Shown piece after piece: positions 32,129-42,478 of a DNA stretch of 64,000 nt (its first letter is position 1; every line of letters starts with the position of its first letter). This stretch comes from Trichomonas tenax (taxonomy: Eukaryota; Parabasalia; Trichomonadida; Trichomonadidae). The DNA is taken from the NCBI GenBank assembly GCA_023091735.1, contig JALKBU010000096.1:1-64000 (forward strand). Direction: 5' to 3'. Position numbers and translations under genes: made by a program. Below the pieces are notes generated by a model. That model did no database searches, had not been told where the DNA came from, and saw nothing but the letters and a program-made list of their open reading frames with translations.

Positions 32129-32464
32129 TTATTCGATCGAATTTTCTTGCACAATCCTATCTAAGTTTGAGATTTCGACAACAAGTTGTGCTTTCTTTTC
32201 TTCGAGTAATTCAAGTAATCTTGAACGAATTTTGTTCTTTTCTTCTGGTGTTAAACTTGCCCATTCTTTGGCTGTTCGAGGAATATTTGCGTATTTGTTA
32301 TTTGGGCCGGTCGTTAAGAAGTTATTGTCTGATTTCAAAAGCAAATCTTCGAAATCGTCGAGTGATTGGTTCTTTCCGTTACGTTTTCCGAGAAGAAGTT
32401 CTTCGAGTTCGGCAAAAATGTCCTCAATGAGCTCTTGTCGGTCAATTACTTGTTGAATATTCAT
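32129..32464 (-). CDS. Small helical protein, unidentified (111 aa)
   Basis: The frame from ATG 32462-32464 encodes MNIQQVIDRQELIEDIFAEL, an acidic/Leu-rich helix, then a loop with several Asn, and a second long charged helix ending the protein (SRLLELLEEKKAQLVVEISN). It has no signal peptide or Cys. Compact size, two predicted amphipathic helices and GAA/AAG-rich codons suggest a subunit of a larger complex. I recognise no family. The gene has its own short spacer on both sides, and the reading frame is clean. Confidence 0.6.
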   Translation of the reverse strand: MNIQQVIDRQELIEDIFAELEELLLGKRNGKNQSLDDFEDLLLKSDNNFLTTGPNNKYANIPRTAKEWASLTPEEKNKIRSRLLELLEEKKAQLVVEISNLDRIVQENSIE

Positions 32465-32592
32465 CCAAAATATAAAATTGTCATGTAAGAAGTTTATATG
32501 GCAGAAATTTATTTATAAACGGCAAAAGATTTATTTCATCAACAAAGAAATGGATTTAAGAGCATAGGAATTAATATTCTTATAGAAAAGCA

Positions 32593-33288
32593 CTACGAAT
32601 GCATATTCATATCGTTAAAACCTGAATTTGGATGATATTCATTAAATAAAATGTATGAAATATGAAAAGAATTTTCAAATCCGAAAATAGAATGCCTATG
32701 AATATTGCTATCATCTGCATTATTTTTTGAATATTTTGGAACCTGAGGATTCTTTTCAGCATCAAAGAAGAAGATACCTTCTAAGATAGAGAAACCACAA
32801 TATTTGAATGCTTTTTCAACATGGCCCCAAATCATCTTCTTTCCAGCATCATTATAAAACTGTCCTTCTTCATCAAATGATTCTTCAGGAGCATTCCATG
32901 TTGATGATATCATGAACTTCTTGTCTTGGCAGAGACCTCCAGTTCCATATTTTTTAGAAGCATCTTTTCTCGATCTTCCATCATTTGCATGCATTGATCC
33001 TTTTCCTGTTGTGAAAACAGTATCAATGTACTTCTTTACAGGTCACGGGACACTCATCCACCATGCTGGGACTCGAAGGATAACAATATCTATCTTTAAA
33101 ATTTTCTGGAGTTCTTCATTAGGATCGAAACCATCATCGACATTTGTTTTTTTTTTTTCATCATCATATCCATATTGTTTCAATTCTGTTTCAGCGAGTT
33201 CTGTGAGCATTTTATTCAAGCTACCGCCTGGAACAGCATATTTGCATCCTCCATTGAAAATGAGAACTCTTCCTTTTGTTTCACTCAT
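32593..33288 (-). pseudogene. MdaB-type NAD(P)H quinone reductase gene with TGA at a conserved Trp
   Basis: The frame from ATG 33286-33288 reads GRVLIFNGGCKYAVPGGSLN (flavodoxin-like FMN loop), then IDIVILRVPAWWMSVP, and stops at TGA 33043-33045. The same phase continues immediately with PVKKYIDTVFTTGKG, DGRSRKDASKKYGTGGL, KFMISSTWNAP, and NPQVPKYSKN near the end. This is the order of motifs of bacterial MdaB (modulator of drug activity B), an FMN/FAD quinone reductase acting in oxidative defence. In that family the position of the TGA is Trp (APWTVKKYID), so TGG to TGA explains it. The family is bacterial-like, so the gene probably arrived by lateral transfer. An A/T homopolymer at about 33148-33160 may add a few residues in the N-terminal half. 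Confidence 0.82.
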
Positions 33289-33684
33289 TTGTGGAAAAAT
33301 GAAGTGAACGTTCTAAATTTGTTTTGTATTCCAAAAATTCTTAAACAAGGTTTTCGGCTTGGACCTATAATATATATTTATCTACTTACTAACTAAATAA
33401 ATACATAACCAAAATTGATACATTAGCCGGTTGTATTTATGTATTTACTAGCCAATTGTCAGTAGCAGTTTTATTTCAATTCAATCGCTTCATCGTTTCA
33501 TATCAATTATCGTTATTATATCATTTAAATTCGAGCATCAAATCTAAATCATATTAATAGCTTTGTAAATACTCTCTTTCTTATTGAGATTCTTTAAGAA
33601 TTATCCAATCTATAACTCATTTTGATATTCTAAATTATTAATTCTAACAAACAAAACAATATTTTATACATATATAAATGAATT
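33289..33684. other. Intergenic spacer
   Basis: About 400 bp, AT-rich. I see no gene. Confidence 0.55.
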
Positions 33685-35844
33685 CTATATGTTATCAACA
33701 TTTTGCTTCTTAAGACGTGCATTGAGAGTTTTTGTTTCTTTCTGTTCTTGGATATAGTTTTTGATACTTCTAATTGTTGTTGAATCAAGATCAGAGATAT
33801 CGCTATCATCACTAATTATTTGCGCACGTCTATAACGCGGTGGAGGTGTTGTCACAGCAAACATTGGGGGTCGAACAGATGGACTACAATCTCTTGGCTG
33901 CATCAAAGCAGATATCGCCATTCGATGTGCAGATTCGAGCTCAAGAAGCGTTGAACTGAACAGTTTAGAAACATCGAGAGTACGCTGCTGAAATTCAATT
34001 GCACTCTTTGTGAGATCTCTGTTCTGCTCTGCACAGTATGACCTGAGTGTTGATGCTTTGATATCGAGATCTTTGATCGAAAAGCAAATTTCAGATGATA
34101 CTTTTTCTGCAGCATTTCCAAACTGATTCTTAGCTTTATCAGCAGCTCTATTGATTCTTTGAGTTCTAATATCAGTTTGCGCGAACTCGTCAATGCTGTC
34201 ATCGAAGCTATCAGACTTAAAATCAATTTCAGTAAGATTGTCATCATCAACTTTTCTTCTGTTGCTTTTGATTGTATCGGTCTTATTATTTTCTGTTTTT
34301 GTGCTATTTGGTGTGTTGATAACACTTGGAACATTCTTCTGGAAGATTGTTATCATCCTTGACATATCTAAGTTATATTCTAATTCTTCTTCCAAATGCA
34401 AAGCAAATGGATTACTTTGTTTAAGTGTCATTCGTTTAGAACGACGCGATTGTGGTTTAATTGATGCAACTCTGACTGTGTCAATGGAATATGTTGAAAG
34501 AGAGTTGCTTAAAGCAGCTTCTCTTGCTTCTTTTCGAGCATTAGCATATATTTTCTTTTTATCGAGTTCAATTTGTTTCTTGAGTTTATTTATTTCATCT
34601 TCTCCTGATTTTTTAATCGATGAAAGTTTATTGTTATTTTCAGCTTCGATTTTCCTGAGTTGCAATTCGTATTTATCTTTGAGATTTTGAATCTTTTGTC
34701 GATGAACTGCTTCTAGTTTTTCAATATCTCGTTGCTGATCTTTCTTTCGATTTTCGATTTCTTGATCATTAGTTTCTTGCATCAATTTTTCTTTGGATGG
34801 AGAGAGTGAAAATTCGCGATTAACGGAGTCCAAGTGATTTGCCGCCTTTATCTTAATTTGCTTGATTTTTTCTTCATGTTTTCTTCTCATTGTTTCTATT
34901 TCTTTTCGATGATTCTCCAAAAATTCATCTTTTTCTCTTCTTGCTTCCTCTTGAATCGCTGAAAGTCGTTTTGCGTTATCTGAAATAATGGCGTTTTTGT
35001 CTGCTTCGAATTGACCTGTCAGAGTTTTAATGTATTTTTCATTTTCTTGTTTAACTTTTGCAACATTTTGTTCGTGTTTTCTTTTGATTTCTCGAATAGT
35101 TTTCTCTTGTTCAGATCGTAATTCTGTTAGTTCGCTCGCGTATCTCTTCTGCTGTTCAGACATTTCTTTCGAATGCTCTTCTGCAAGGAATTTTAATTCG
35201 TTTTCATAATCTTGTTTCAGCATTTTTATATCTTCTTGATATTGATTTTTCTGAGATTTTAATTTTTCGTCTGTAATGCTTTTAGCTTTATCCTTTTCGA
35301 GATTATCGTTCTTTGACTTCAGTTCCGAAAGGAATTTCTTTTCACGCTCGATTTCCATGTGATGTTTTAATCTTAACTCGTTAAGTTTTTCTTCGTGCTT
35401 TCTTTCTAATTCTTCGATCTCCTTATCAAGAAATGCCTGGTATTCTGCTGTGATCTGTAGTAATGATTCGCTTGAAATAGATTTAAATCCGTTATTTTGT
35501 AGATTTCCGTTTTGACTTGAATTGCTGCCTTTCTGCTTGTTCTTTTGTTTCGTCTGATCGAGTTTTTTCTTCTCTTCTTGGAATAACATGAAATAATGAT
35601 CATCAAGTGGATGATGACCGATAGATTCGCCAGTTTTCTTGTTATAAAACAGCACTTTGTCCTCTGTTTTGTGCTCGTAGTATATCCAATCTGGCGGAAG
35701 AGGCGCTTTGAGACCTTCAACAGCAATCCAAAGCAATTCTTGGTCCTCGTTCGGGTCCAAACCTAGAAACTGGCAGTAAAAGTCCAGTTCCTCCGCCGAT
35801 GGGTTCTGAGGAGGTTTGTATTGGACTTCCTCATAGTTTTCCAT
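33685..35844 (-). CDS. CEP164: CEP164-like centriolar/basal-body coiled-coil protein
   Basis: The 719-residue protein opens with the CEP164 N-terminal module: PSAEELDFYCQFLGLDPNED, LLWIAVEGLKAPLPPDW and TGESIGHHPLDDHY at about 15-84. CEP164 is a distal-appendage protein that docks basal bodies to the membrane and recruits TTBK2 in animals. The module contains a WW domain. The first Trp is present (W53), but the second, normally in SMWDHP, is Gly here (G76). About 300 residues of charged coiled coil follow (130-450), then a less ordered Ser/Asp-rich part and a final helix. Length is about half of vertebrate CEP164. There is no signal peptide. Trichomonads have four or five flagella with basal bodies, which fits. 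Its start is next to a TTAAACCGCCACAA element. Confidence 0.8.
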   Translation of the reverse strand: MENYEEVQYKPPQNPSAEELDFYCQFLGLDPNEDQELLWIAVEGLKAPLPPDWIYYEHKTEDKVLFYNKKTGESIGHHPLDDHYFMLFQEEKKKLDQTKQKNKQKGSNSSQNGNLQNNGFKSISSESLLQITAEYQAFLDKEIEELERKHEEKLNELRLKHHMEIEREKKFLSELKSKNDNLEKDKAKSITDEKLKSQKNQYQEDIKMLKQDYENELKFLAEEHSKEMSEQQKRYASELTELRSEQEKTIREIKRKHEQNVAKVKQENEKYIKTLTGQFEADKNAIISDNAKRLSAIQEEARREKDEFLENHRKEIETMRRKHEEKIKQIKIKAANHLDSVNREFSLSPSKEKLMQETNDQEIENRKKDQQRDIEKLEAVHRQKIQNLKDKYELQLRKIEAENNNKLSSIKKSGEDEINKLKKQIELDKKKIYANARKEAREAALSNSLSTYSIDTVRVASIKPQSRRSKRMTLKQSNPFALHLEEELEYNLDMSRMITIFQKNVPSVINTPNSTKTENNKTDTIKSNRRKVDDDNLTEIDFKSDSFDDSIDEFAQTDIRTQRINRAADKAKNQFGNAAEKVSSEICFSIKDLDIKASTLRSYCAEQNRDLTKSAIEFQQRTLDVSKLFSSTLLELESAHRMAISALMQPRDCSPSVRPPMFAVTTPPPRYRRAQIISDDSDISDLDSTTIRSIKNYIQEQKETKTLNARLKKQNVDNI

Positions 35845-35845
35845 C

Positions 35846-35859
35846 TTGTGGCGGTTTAA
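35846..35859 (-). promoter_or_regulatory. Initiator-like element of the CEP164-like gene
   Basis: On the minus strand this reads TTAAACCGCCACAA and ends one base before the ATG. It differs by one base from the element before the B-box/TLDc gene at 6504-6517. Confidence 0.35.
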
Positions 35860-37990
35860 AATTTACACCTTTTTGTAAACCTTTTGATATTTACGGGCGC
35901 GAAAGCATCATGAAAACATTGCAATCCTTCAAATATAAAAAATATACAGCCAATTTTTATTCATGCACCTTCAATTAACATATACCTAATAGAGTATTAT
36001 TCATTTGAAAGCTCGAAAAATTTGAATTGAATGCGCATGAATAATATTATTCTATCTTTTATAGCAGTTCTATACTATTTTGGAAACTTTTTGCATCAAG
36101 TTACCAATGTTTAATGAGTTTTTTGTCGTTTTGAAAGTGGATATTCATCAATGTTTAGTATTTCCTCATATAAATCATTAGAATAAAGACATTTGCTTTC
36201 GGAAGATGGACAATCATTCCTTGATAATGTACTTTATTAATACAGCTGTAAATAGAGGTAGGTCATCGAAGTCAAATCCAAGAGAATTGGCTCAAATTCC
36301 TACCATATGTTCGCTGCCACATATGCATCATTTTCTAGCGAGGGGCGTAAAAAACTGGTCTGCTGATTTATGGATAAGAGCGTGTAAAGATTGGCTACTT
36401 TTAGTTGATGATTTTTTTTGTGAAAAATCCTAATTTGAAAAATTTTAAGACAATTTTGAAGTAAAATGAAAAATAACTCCAGGGCATTGATTTATAATTA
36501 TCAAAGAGTTGGAATCAATGGAAATATCAAGATTTTAATTGGATTATGACAAAAATAACAAGTTTACATTTTTTACACGACAAAATGGAAAAATATTCCA
36601 AATGTGATTCCATAAATACTGTCTAATGACTGCTATAAGGTTGGATATTTCGAGGTTATTGTGTTTATTACTGCTTTCATTAGAATATACATTGTTTCAA
36701 AATTTATAAACTTTTTATTTAATTAAACTCATGCAATTTTATTCTCTCCGTAATGCAAAGCATAAGAACATGATTTTTATCGCATACATTTTAGGAAATG
36801 AGATTCGTTATACAAGAAACTCAAGATCGGCGGACCAAAATCAACTCAAAACAGAATAAAATATATATGCTAGGCTAGCTTTGCAGAATTGTAGGTGTTT
36901 TAGAAGATTCTCTTGGTTTTTAAAGGGAAATGGAACTAACCTTATTTATCACTTTTTGTTGATGGTCTATTCCAAGTTAAGCGAGAAAATTTCACTTCTG
37001 ATTTACAAATATATTGGAAAATTTGTTCAGGACCTGATGCTAAGTATGTGACATTTTATCATCAAAACCTTTTCCGACATTAGAAAAATATTGAAATTTC
37101 ATCAAAATTCAAAATGATTGCCAATTACATTCGTGCTCTATGCTGATACTATCTACTGTCTTTTACATCGATTATGATATTTAATATTTTATTTTGCTTT
37201 TTAACATCGTAAAAGCAGAGTTATAGATTGTATTCATATTTTCTGGAAATTTGTTAGTATTTCTTTTGATTTATACTTTATATTTGTAAATAATTGATAT
37301 TGAATTCTTTGAATATCATGGTTTTATGAGAATTTATAATGCTGCTCGGGAGTGCTTTAATTTCTTAATAAGACTCATCATGTAAAAAACTGGAGAGTCC
37401 AATAACTAGGCTTCCAAGATTTAGAGATTATTATATATCAAGAAACTACTTCGAAAATTCACTACAGAGTGTCATAGCGGCATAAACACACTTATCGGTT
37501 GCAGGTTCGAATCAAACTTCATAAAACTTTTTTCAAAATATATAACCTTATAATTTCCTTTCTAAAATTTCAGGTTTAGTGTTATGACAATGCATTCAAC
37601 AAGCGATAAACATGAAACACAGATGATTCTAATTAAGTTGCAGCAGAATTAACTAATGCATATTTGCGTGTTATCCTGAATTTGTAATTTGCAATCTAAC
37701 TTCATATTGATTAGTTTTAATTAAACCTTATTGATATACATATCATACTATTTATATGAGAATTTGACAAGATGAAGAGTATCTATTACACAAAGATACA
37801 ACTCAACATCATCATAACAAAGAATGATTCGCGAGAACAATGTATATTGTAAGGGACGCTACTTGATAGTAAGAAGTTATGCAACAACAATATAGCAAGA
37901 ACTCAGGAGATAAGTAAAAATTAATGTGATAAAAAATAAAAATGAATTTTTATCAGATATTTCGATCTAAATATGATTTTCCATATAATT
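35860..37990. other. Gene-poor region with one tRNA-like fragment
   Basis: No gene is supported over about 2.1 kb. At 37504-37513 a perfect Pol III B-box-like GGTTCGAATC is followed by a six-T run at 37528-37533, with a weak A-box-like TAGCGGCATA at 37475. The arms do not fold into a tRNA, so at most it is a tRNA relic. Confidence 0.45.
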
Positions 37991-38574
37991 CATACATAAG
38001 ATTCAATAAATTTCAGAGAGCCCAAGCTATGCTGGAGATTAAATACCTAAAATAGCATGAGAAGCTCTCGCCGGATATATGGCTCAATTGCTAAGTCTTG
38101 GAAAGATAGATAACAATCACGACATGGTTTGATTCAATCAATCCATCATTTTTTTTTGCTTTTTTTTGAATATTTTCTTTCAAATCATTTTTTATTGTAT
38201 ATTGTCATTATTAACATCAAAATATAACATATATTAGCATGCACTTAATGCACACCTATTGTGTTAAATTAAATTTGACACTGACTCATAAGTTCTTTCA
38301 TGGTATATTTCCAATGAATGTGAATCATTAAACCTGATTATGCGAATTTGATGGCCCTATACATGAGCAACATGATGAAGGAAATGTGTAAACCAATCAG
38401 GTACAATCATGAAGTTGGATGGATTGATTGAATCAAACCATGTCGTGATTGTTATCTATCTTTCCAAGACTTAGCAATTGAGCCATATATCCGGCGAGAG
38501 CTTCTCATGCTATTTTAGGTATTTAATCTCCAGCATAGCTTGGGCTCTCTGAAATTTATTGAATCTTATGTATG
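37991..38574. mobile_element. MITE-like element with perfect 157-bp inverted repeats
   Basis: Bases 37991-38147 and 38418-38574 are exact reverse complements over 157 bp. They flank a 270-bp AT-rich core without an open frame. The outer ends read CATACATAAGATTC. No clear target-site duplication is visible. Inside each arm is a Pol III-like arrangement: A-box-like TGGCTCAATTGC (38080-38091), B-box-like GGTTTGATTC (38126-38135) and, in the left arm only, a nine-T run at 38149-38157. Perfect arm identity implies recent origin or ongoing homogenisation. It could be a non-autonomous transposon or a tRNA-related repeat that became inverted. Confidence 0.7.
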
Positions 38575-40974
38575 GACTACTGTCACCTATGGGTATGTCG
38601 CAAAATGAAAATTCTACTCAGTTTTTAGACGAATTACTCAATATCAAGCAAAACAAATTTTAGATTTTTACAATTTCAAAGAATTTTCCTCTAATTCTTT
38701 GTATATAAGCTTTTAAATGCTATGCTGATTTCATATTTGGCTGTCCACACTTTGGTTTTTGAGTTCAAAATTTTCTTCCAGAATTGCTATCAGAAACATG
38801 TTGTAATATGGATTTTGAACAAATTAAGCTTTTTTGAACGTTAGATCCTTTGAAATTTTCAAGCGACGATATGAAGGAAAAAAGTGAGAAAAATGTTCAT
38901 TTTTTCATCAAAAGTCTTATTTTCCAGATCAGAGGTGCTTATTCGCTTGAGATGTTATAAAGGAAAGTATGTATGAAAAATAGCTACGAGAAATGTTTTT
39001 GTATCTTGAGAAAAAGTAACTTTTAAAAGGGCACTTTGAGTAGTTTACATTAATAAGGTTAGTTCACTATCCCTTAAAAAGATAAAATATGTAATTTCTG
39101 TGATATACTTTTTTGTGTTGATTCAGGTCATTCATGACGTGAATTGTGATTTGTGATATGTTGAAATGACTGGATTTGAGATTAATGTTTAATCGAGAAT
39201 ATATTCATAAGAAATTTAAATATGATTCTTTCCCTTAACATTGAAATGTTAAGCATATGGTAGTCTTTAACATATCTTGGGCCTAGAACTTAGAATGTTC
39301 CTTACACAAGAATGTGGATTATTTTTGCTGATCGTGAAAAAATAACAGACAAAAAAAATTGACGACCTACCTCTCGGGAAATAGATCTTTAAAAAATCTT
39401 GCTTCTCACTAGGGATGCAAATTTGGAAATAATCATGTACGCTTTGGAAAAGTGACACATTTTGGGTGTTTCGTGGACACTCAAAATATCAAAAAAAAAC
39501 GGGCCTCCAGCGCCAGCAGCGTCATCATCGCCTCAGGCAGTTCAAAAGCAATCAAAGTTCGCCAAGATTTCAAAGATGTCCCTCTCCTTCTTTTTCCTTC
39601 TTCTCCTCCTCCCTTTTTCCTTTCCTTCTTTTGCTTAAAAATTTTATTGTTTACAAGAACCTTATAGAACTTAATTGAACGGTGTGTCCTTTTCATGTCA
39701 GAAGTGTCCAAACGTCACTTTTATGTATCGTAGCTTTACAAAACCCTTATTTTTGGTCACTTTTTGATATTATTTTGAACAAATTTGAGATCTAATTTTA
39801 GCGGATATATGTAATCTGTGTATATTATATTGATGAATGGCTGATTTATTTTTGACTTTTTTAGACTTTTCGGATCAGATTTCACGAAAAACGAAAAAGA
39901 TCACAAAAATTGGACACGTGGACACATATAGATACGTATAATTCTGGATTTTTCCAGATTCAATTTGTTAAAACTTTTTTGTCGAATAAAATTTTAATAT
40001 TTTGCTTGTAAAATCCTATTATTTGTCGTAAAAACAGAAGATTTTTCAATTTTATTATAGCCACTCAGTTTCTTAATGGAAGCTGGTTTTAATGCATTCA
40101 TATTGATGTTTTTGTCAACTAGTGCTTTACATCTGACAGGAAATATGTTCTGGATGGAAAGAAGGTGGAAGCAATCTCAAATCACTTCACTTTTCATTCA
40201 ATTAACCAGGTCCTGCACATGATTGTAGACAACATCTACAAAGCTTCATGGAAGTTCCATAAAACTTTTTTTGTTATAGAAAAACAAAATTATATTTAAA
40301 TGATTCTAGAATTAATATCAAGTAAATTTTATTTTACAATTTTGAATCCGGAAGCGGTTTCTGGAAATAAATATGCATTGAAAAATACAATCTTCTTTAA
40401 AAGTGACAATTGATATAATGCAGAATAGCATATCAAGGGCATTTTTGCAATTATCTAATCATTTTTATCATTTTAAGTTATTTATTTAATTGCTAATAAT
40501 ATAAATTACGTGGCATAATTGGATAAATCATTTTTCATTGACTAAGGTAAATTGTTCAATTGCGTCTTATTTATTTTTCCATTTTTGCTTTATCGTAATA
40601 AATACAGGCTAATACTAATATCTTGACTATGTATTATGCATATCTAACACTGGTTATACTATTTAATAAAAATTTTTCCATTCCAAAATTAGTTCCAGAA
40701 AATCTTCCAGAAAGTTTTTATTTCTATCCAGAATCCAAAATATCTTCCAAAGTTGCATCCCTAATTCTCACAACATATAAGAAGCGTTCGCATCAAATAA
40801 TAAGTTGAATAATAATAAACATAGAGTGGCTTTTTTTTCAATAAACGTTCTGAGCCGATAAATTTGACATTGTGAATTTGTTGTATTTTGAAATTTGCAG
40901 CTCAGTGTACGTTATTGAACACAGCTGCAGTTTCCGTTAAATACAAATGTTATAATTTATGAATAAAGACTTTA
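38575..40974. other. Gene-poor region with a polypyrimidine tract
   Basis: About 2.4 kb without a supported gene. The exceptional part is 39442-39640: TTGGAAAAGTGAC, then A-runs, GGGCCTCCAGCG, and a 54-base uninterrupted C/T tract at 39579-39632. A related block lies at about 59660-59765. Several further AAAAGTGAC / GTCACTTTT sites are scattered to 40.4 kb. Confidence 0.5.
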
Positions 40975-41910
40975 ATGAAACTTTCTTGGGATGATTATTT
41001 TTCAGGCTCCGGAACTTCTTTTTATGGAGGAGAAATAACAAGCAATGGACAATTTTATGTCACTAATTGCAATTTCAAAGATAGTTCATCAAGAGCAATA
41101 GGATATTTAAATTCAAAAAGTAGCACAAATAAACTCGTTGTCGAATTTTGCTCCTTTTATAATATTAAAATAACTGATTTCGGGGCAGCAGTTTATTTCA
41201 ATTCACAAGGAGAATGTTGCTTAAATCGTTTGTGCGGAACATTCTGCGATACAACGAAAGATGGACCTTTTGTGAGAATTATTGTTTCAAATAATGCAAA
41301 CAATAAAAATCACTTTAATATGTCCACAAGCGCTTATTGTGGTAATTCTCCTGCAAGATTAGTTTGCGAATTTCATTATGGACAAACTTCAACTAGAAAT
41401 TGTAATGTATCAAATTCAAATTGCAATTGGCCAGGAATTCGGCATTTATTTTCATATAATCCACAAATTTCATATTGCTCAATAAAAACTTGTTCAGGAA
41501 GATGGGCAATTCAATTCGAAGCAATTAACAATCCCGGAACTATACAATATTCCAATATTTTAAATAATAGTGCTTCAGAATTAGTTTATCTTAGTGGCAA
41601 TTCTGCAAAATTTAGCAATTTAAATTTTATAGATAATAAAGTTTCAAGATTAATTTTAGCTCTTCAAACAACAACAGTCATTAATTGTTATTTTCAAGAT
41701 AGTGCTCTTGGAGATACACATTCTGTGACTTATACATTATCAGCATTTACAAGGATAGAATTTCTTATTGAGTTTTTAAATACACGTCGATGTGTTGCTC
41801 AGGATGGTCAGAAAAATGATCCAGTTTGGCTTCTTTCTTGCCAAGCTTTAATGATGAATGACAGATTTATTTTAAATAAATATGTGTTTGCTTTCTTCAT
41901 AATTTACTAA
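40975..41910 (+). CDS. Right-handed beta-helix surface-family protein
   Basis: The 311-residue frame from ATG 40975 shows the short-strand, Asn/Ser/Cys-rich pattern of trichomonad parallel beta-helix proteins: NGQFYVTNCNFKDSSSRAIG, VVEFCSFYNIKITDFGAAVY, IQYSNILNNSASELVYLSG, KFSNLNFIDNKVSRLIL. Cysteines recur at coil positions. There is no signal peptide at the start, and the C-terminus ends in only a short hydrophobic stretch (YVFAFFIIY), so the protein is shorter than full family members, which carry a leader and a C-terminal membrane helix. It may be a truncated or decaying copy that happens to be open. A and T dominate the third codon positions, unlike core genes. Confidence 0.6.
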   Translation: MKLSWDDYFSGSGTSFYGGEITSNGQFYVTNCNFKDSSSRAIGYLNSKSSTNKLVVEFCSFYNIKITDFGAAVYFNSQGECCLNRLCGTFCDTTKDGPFVRIIVSNNANNKNHFNMSTSAYCGNSPARLVCEFHYGQTSTRNCNVSNSNCNWPGIRHLFSYNPQISYCSIKTCSGRWAIQFEAINNPGTIQYSNILNNSASELVYLSGNSAKFSNLNFIDNKVSRLILALQTTTVINCYFQDSALGDTHSVTYTLSAFTRIEFLIEFLNTRRCVAQDGQKNDPVWLLSCQALMMNDRFILNKYVFAFFIIY

Positions 41911-42011
41911 AAATATCGATTATATATTTGCAAATGAGAAATCAATGCCTAAAAATATATATCGTGTGTTACAATAAAATTGTATTCTTGCATCGAATAA
42001 CACATGTTAAT

Positions 42012-42451
42012 TTATTTACAAGAATTCTCAAACTCTTGGTTATTGAATGTTTTGTCGATAAGCTCCGCGTGGTAGTCCTTGAGGTTCTTAATGAAGTATC
42101 TCAAGAACTTTTTCAAGTCTTTTTCAAGTCTTTTTCGGAAACTATTCTTATTTTCTTCTTTTCTTCAGTAATCTTGAAAGCTAATCCAATGGTGTAGTTC
42201 TTGAGGACCCTGAGACCTCTTTGAAGTAGTAAATTTTCTTTGTATGGCAATTCTTTGAGCTTATTTTCTAAATCTTTGAACATTTCGGTATTTATCCAAT
42301 TTTGGATCTCATCAGTAAGTTCAAAATCGTTGATCCTTTCTAAATTGTCGATGAAAGCTGAAATTGAATTAAAGATTACCGAAGATTCCGACATCGAGTA
42401 AATTTTTTCGAAATCCTCGTTGTTTACATTCTTAATAAACTTCTTCTCCAT
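42012..42451 (-). pseudogene. Unidentified small gene frameshifted by an 11-bp tandem duplication
   Basis: From ATG 42449-42451 (MEKKFIKNVNNEDFEKIYSM) the minus-strand frame runs to KIRIVSEKDLKKT and stops at 42113. There the 11-bp unit TTTTTCAAGTC (plus strand) is present twice, at 42109-42119 and 42120-42130. With only one unit counted, the frame passes into LRYFIKNLKDYHAELIDKTF and ends at TAA 42012-42014, giving about 143 residues. The composition is helical and charged on both sides of the break, which supports a single gene. I recognise no family. A TCACGCC initiator-like sequence lies about 20 bp before the ATG. Confidence 0.6.
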
Positions 42452-42478
42452 CTCCTTAGTAAGGGCGTGAGAACACAA

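Noticed and set aside
36206..36433. 75-codon open frame, at first sight transposase-like
   Set aside because: No catalytic or HTH motif could be lined up and codon use is unbiased.
37991..38574. True tRNA genes inside the inverted-repeat arms
   Set aside because: Only A- and B-box-like sequences match. Acceptor and T stems do not pair well.
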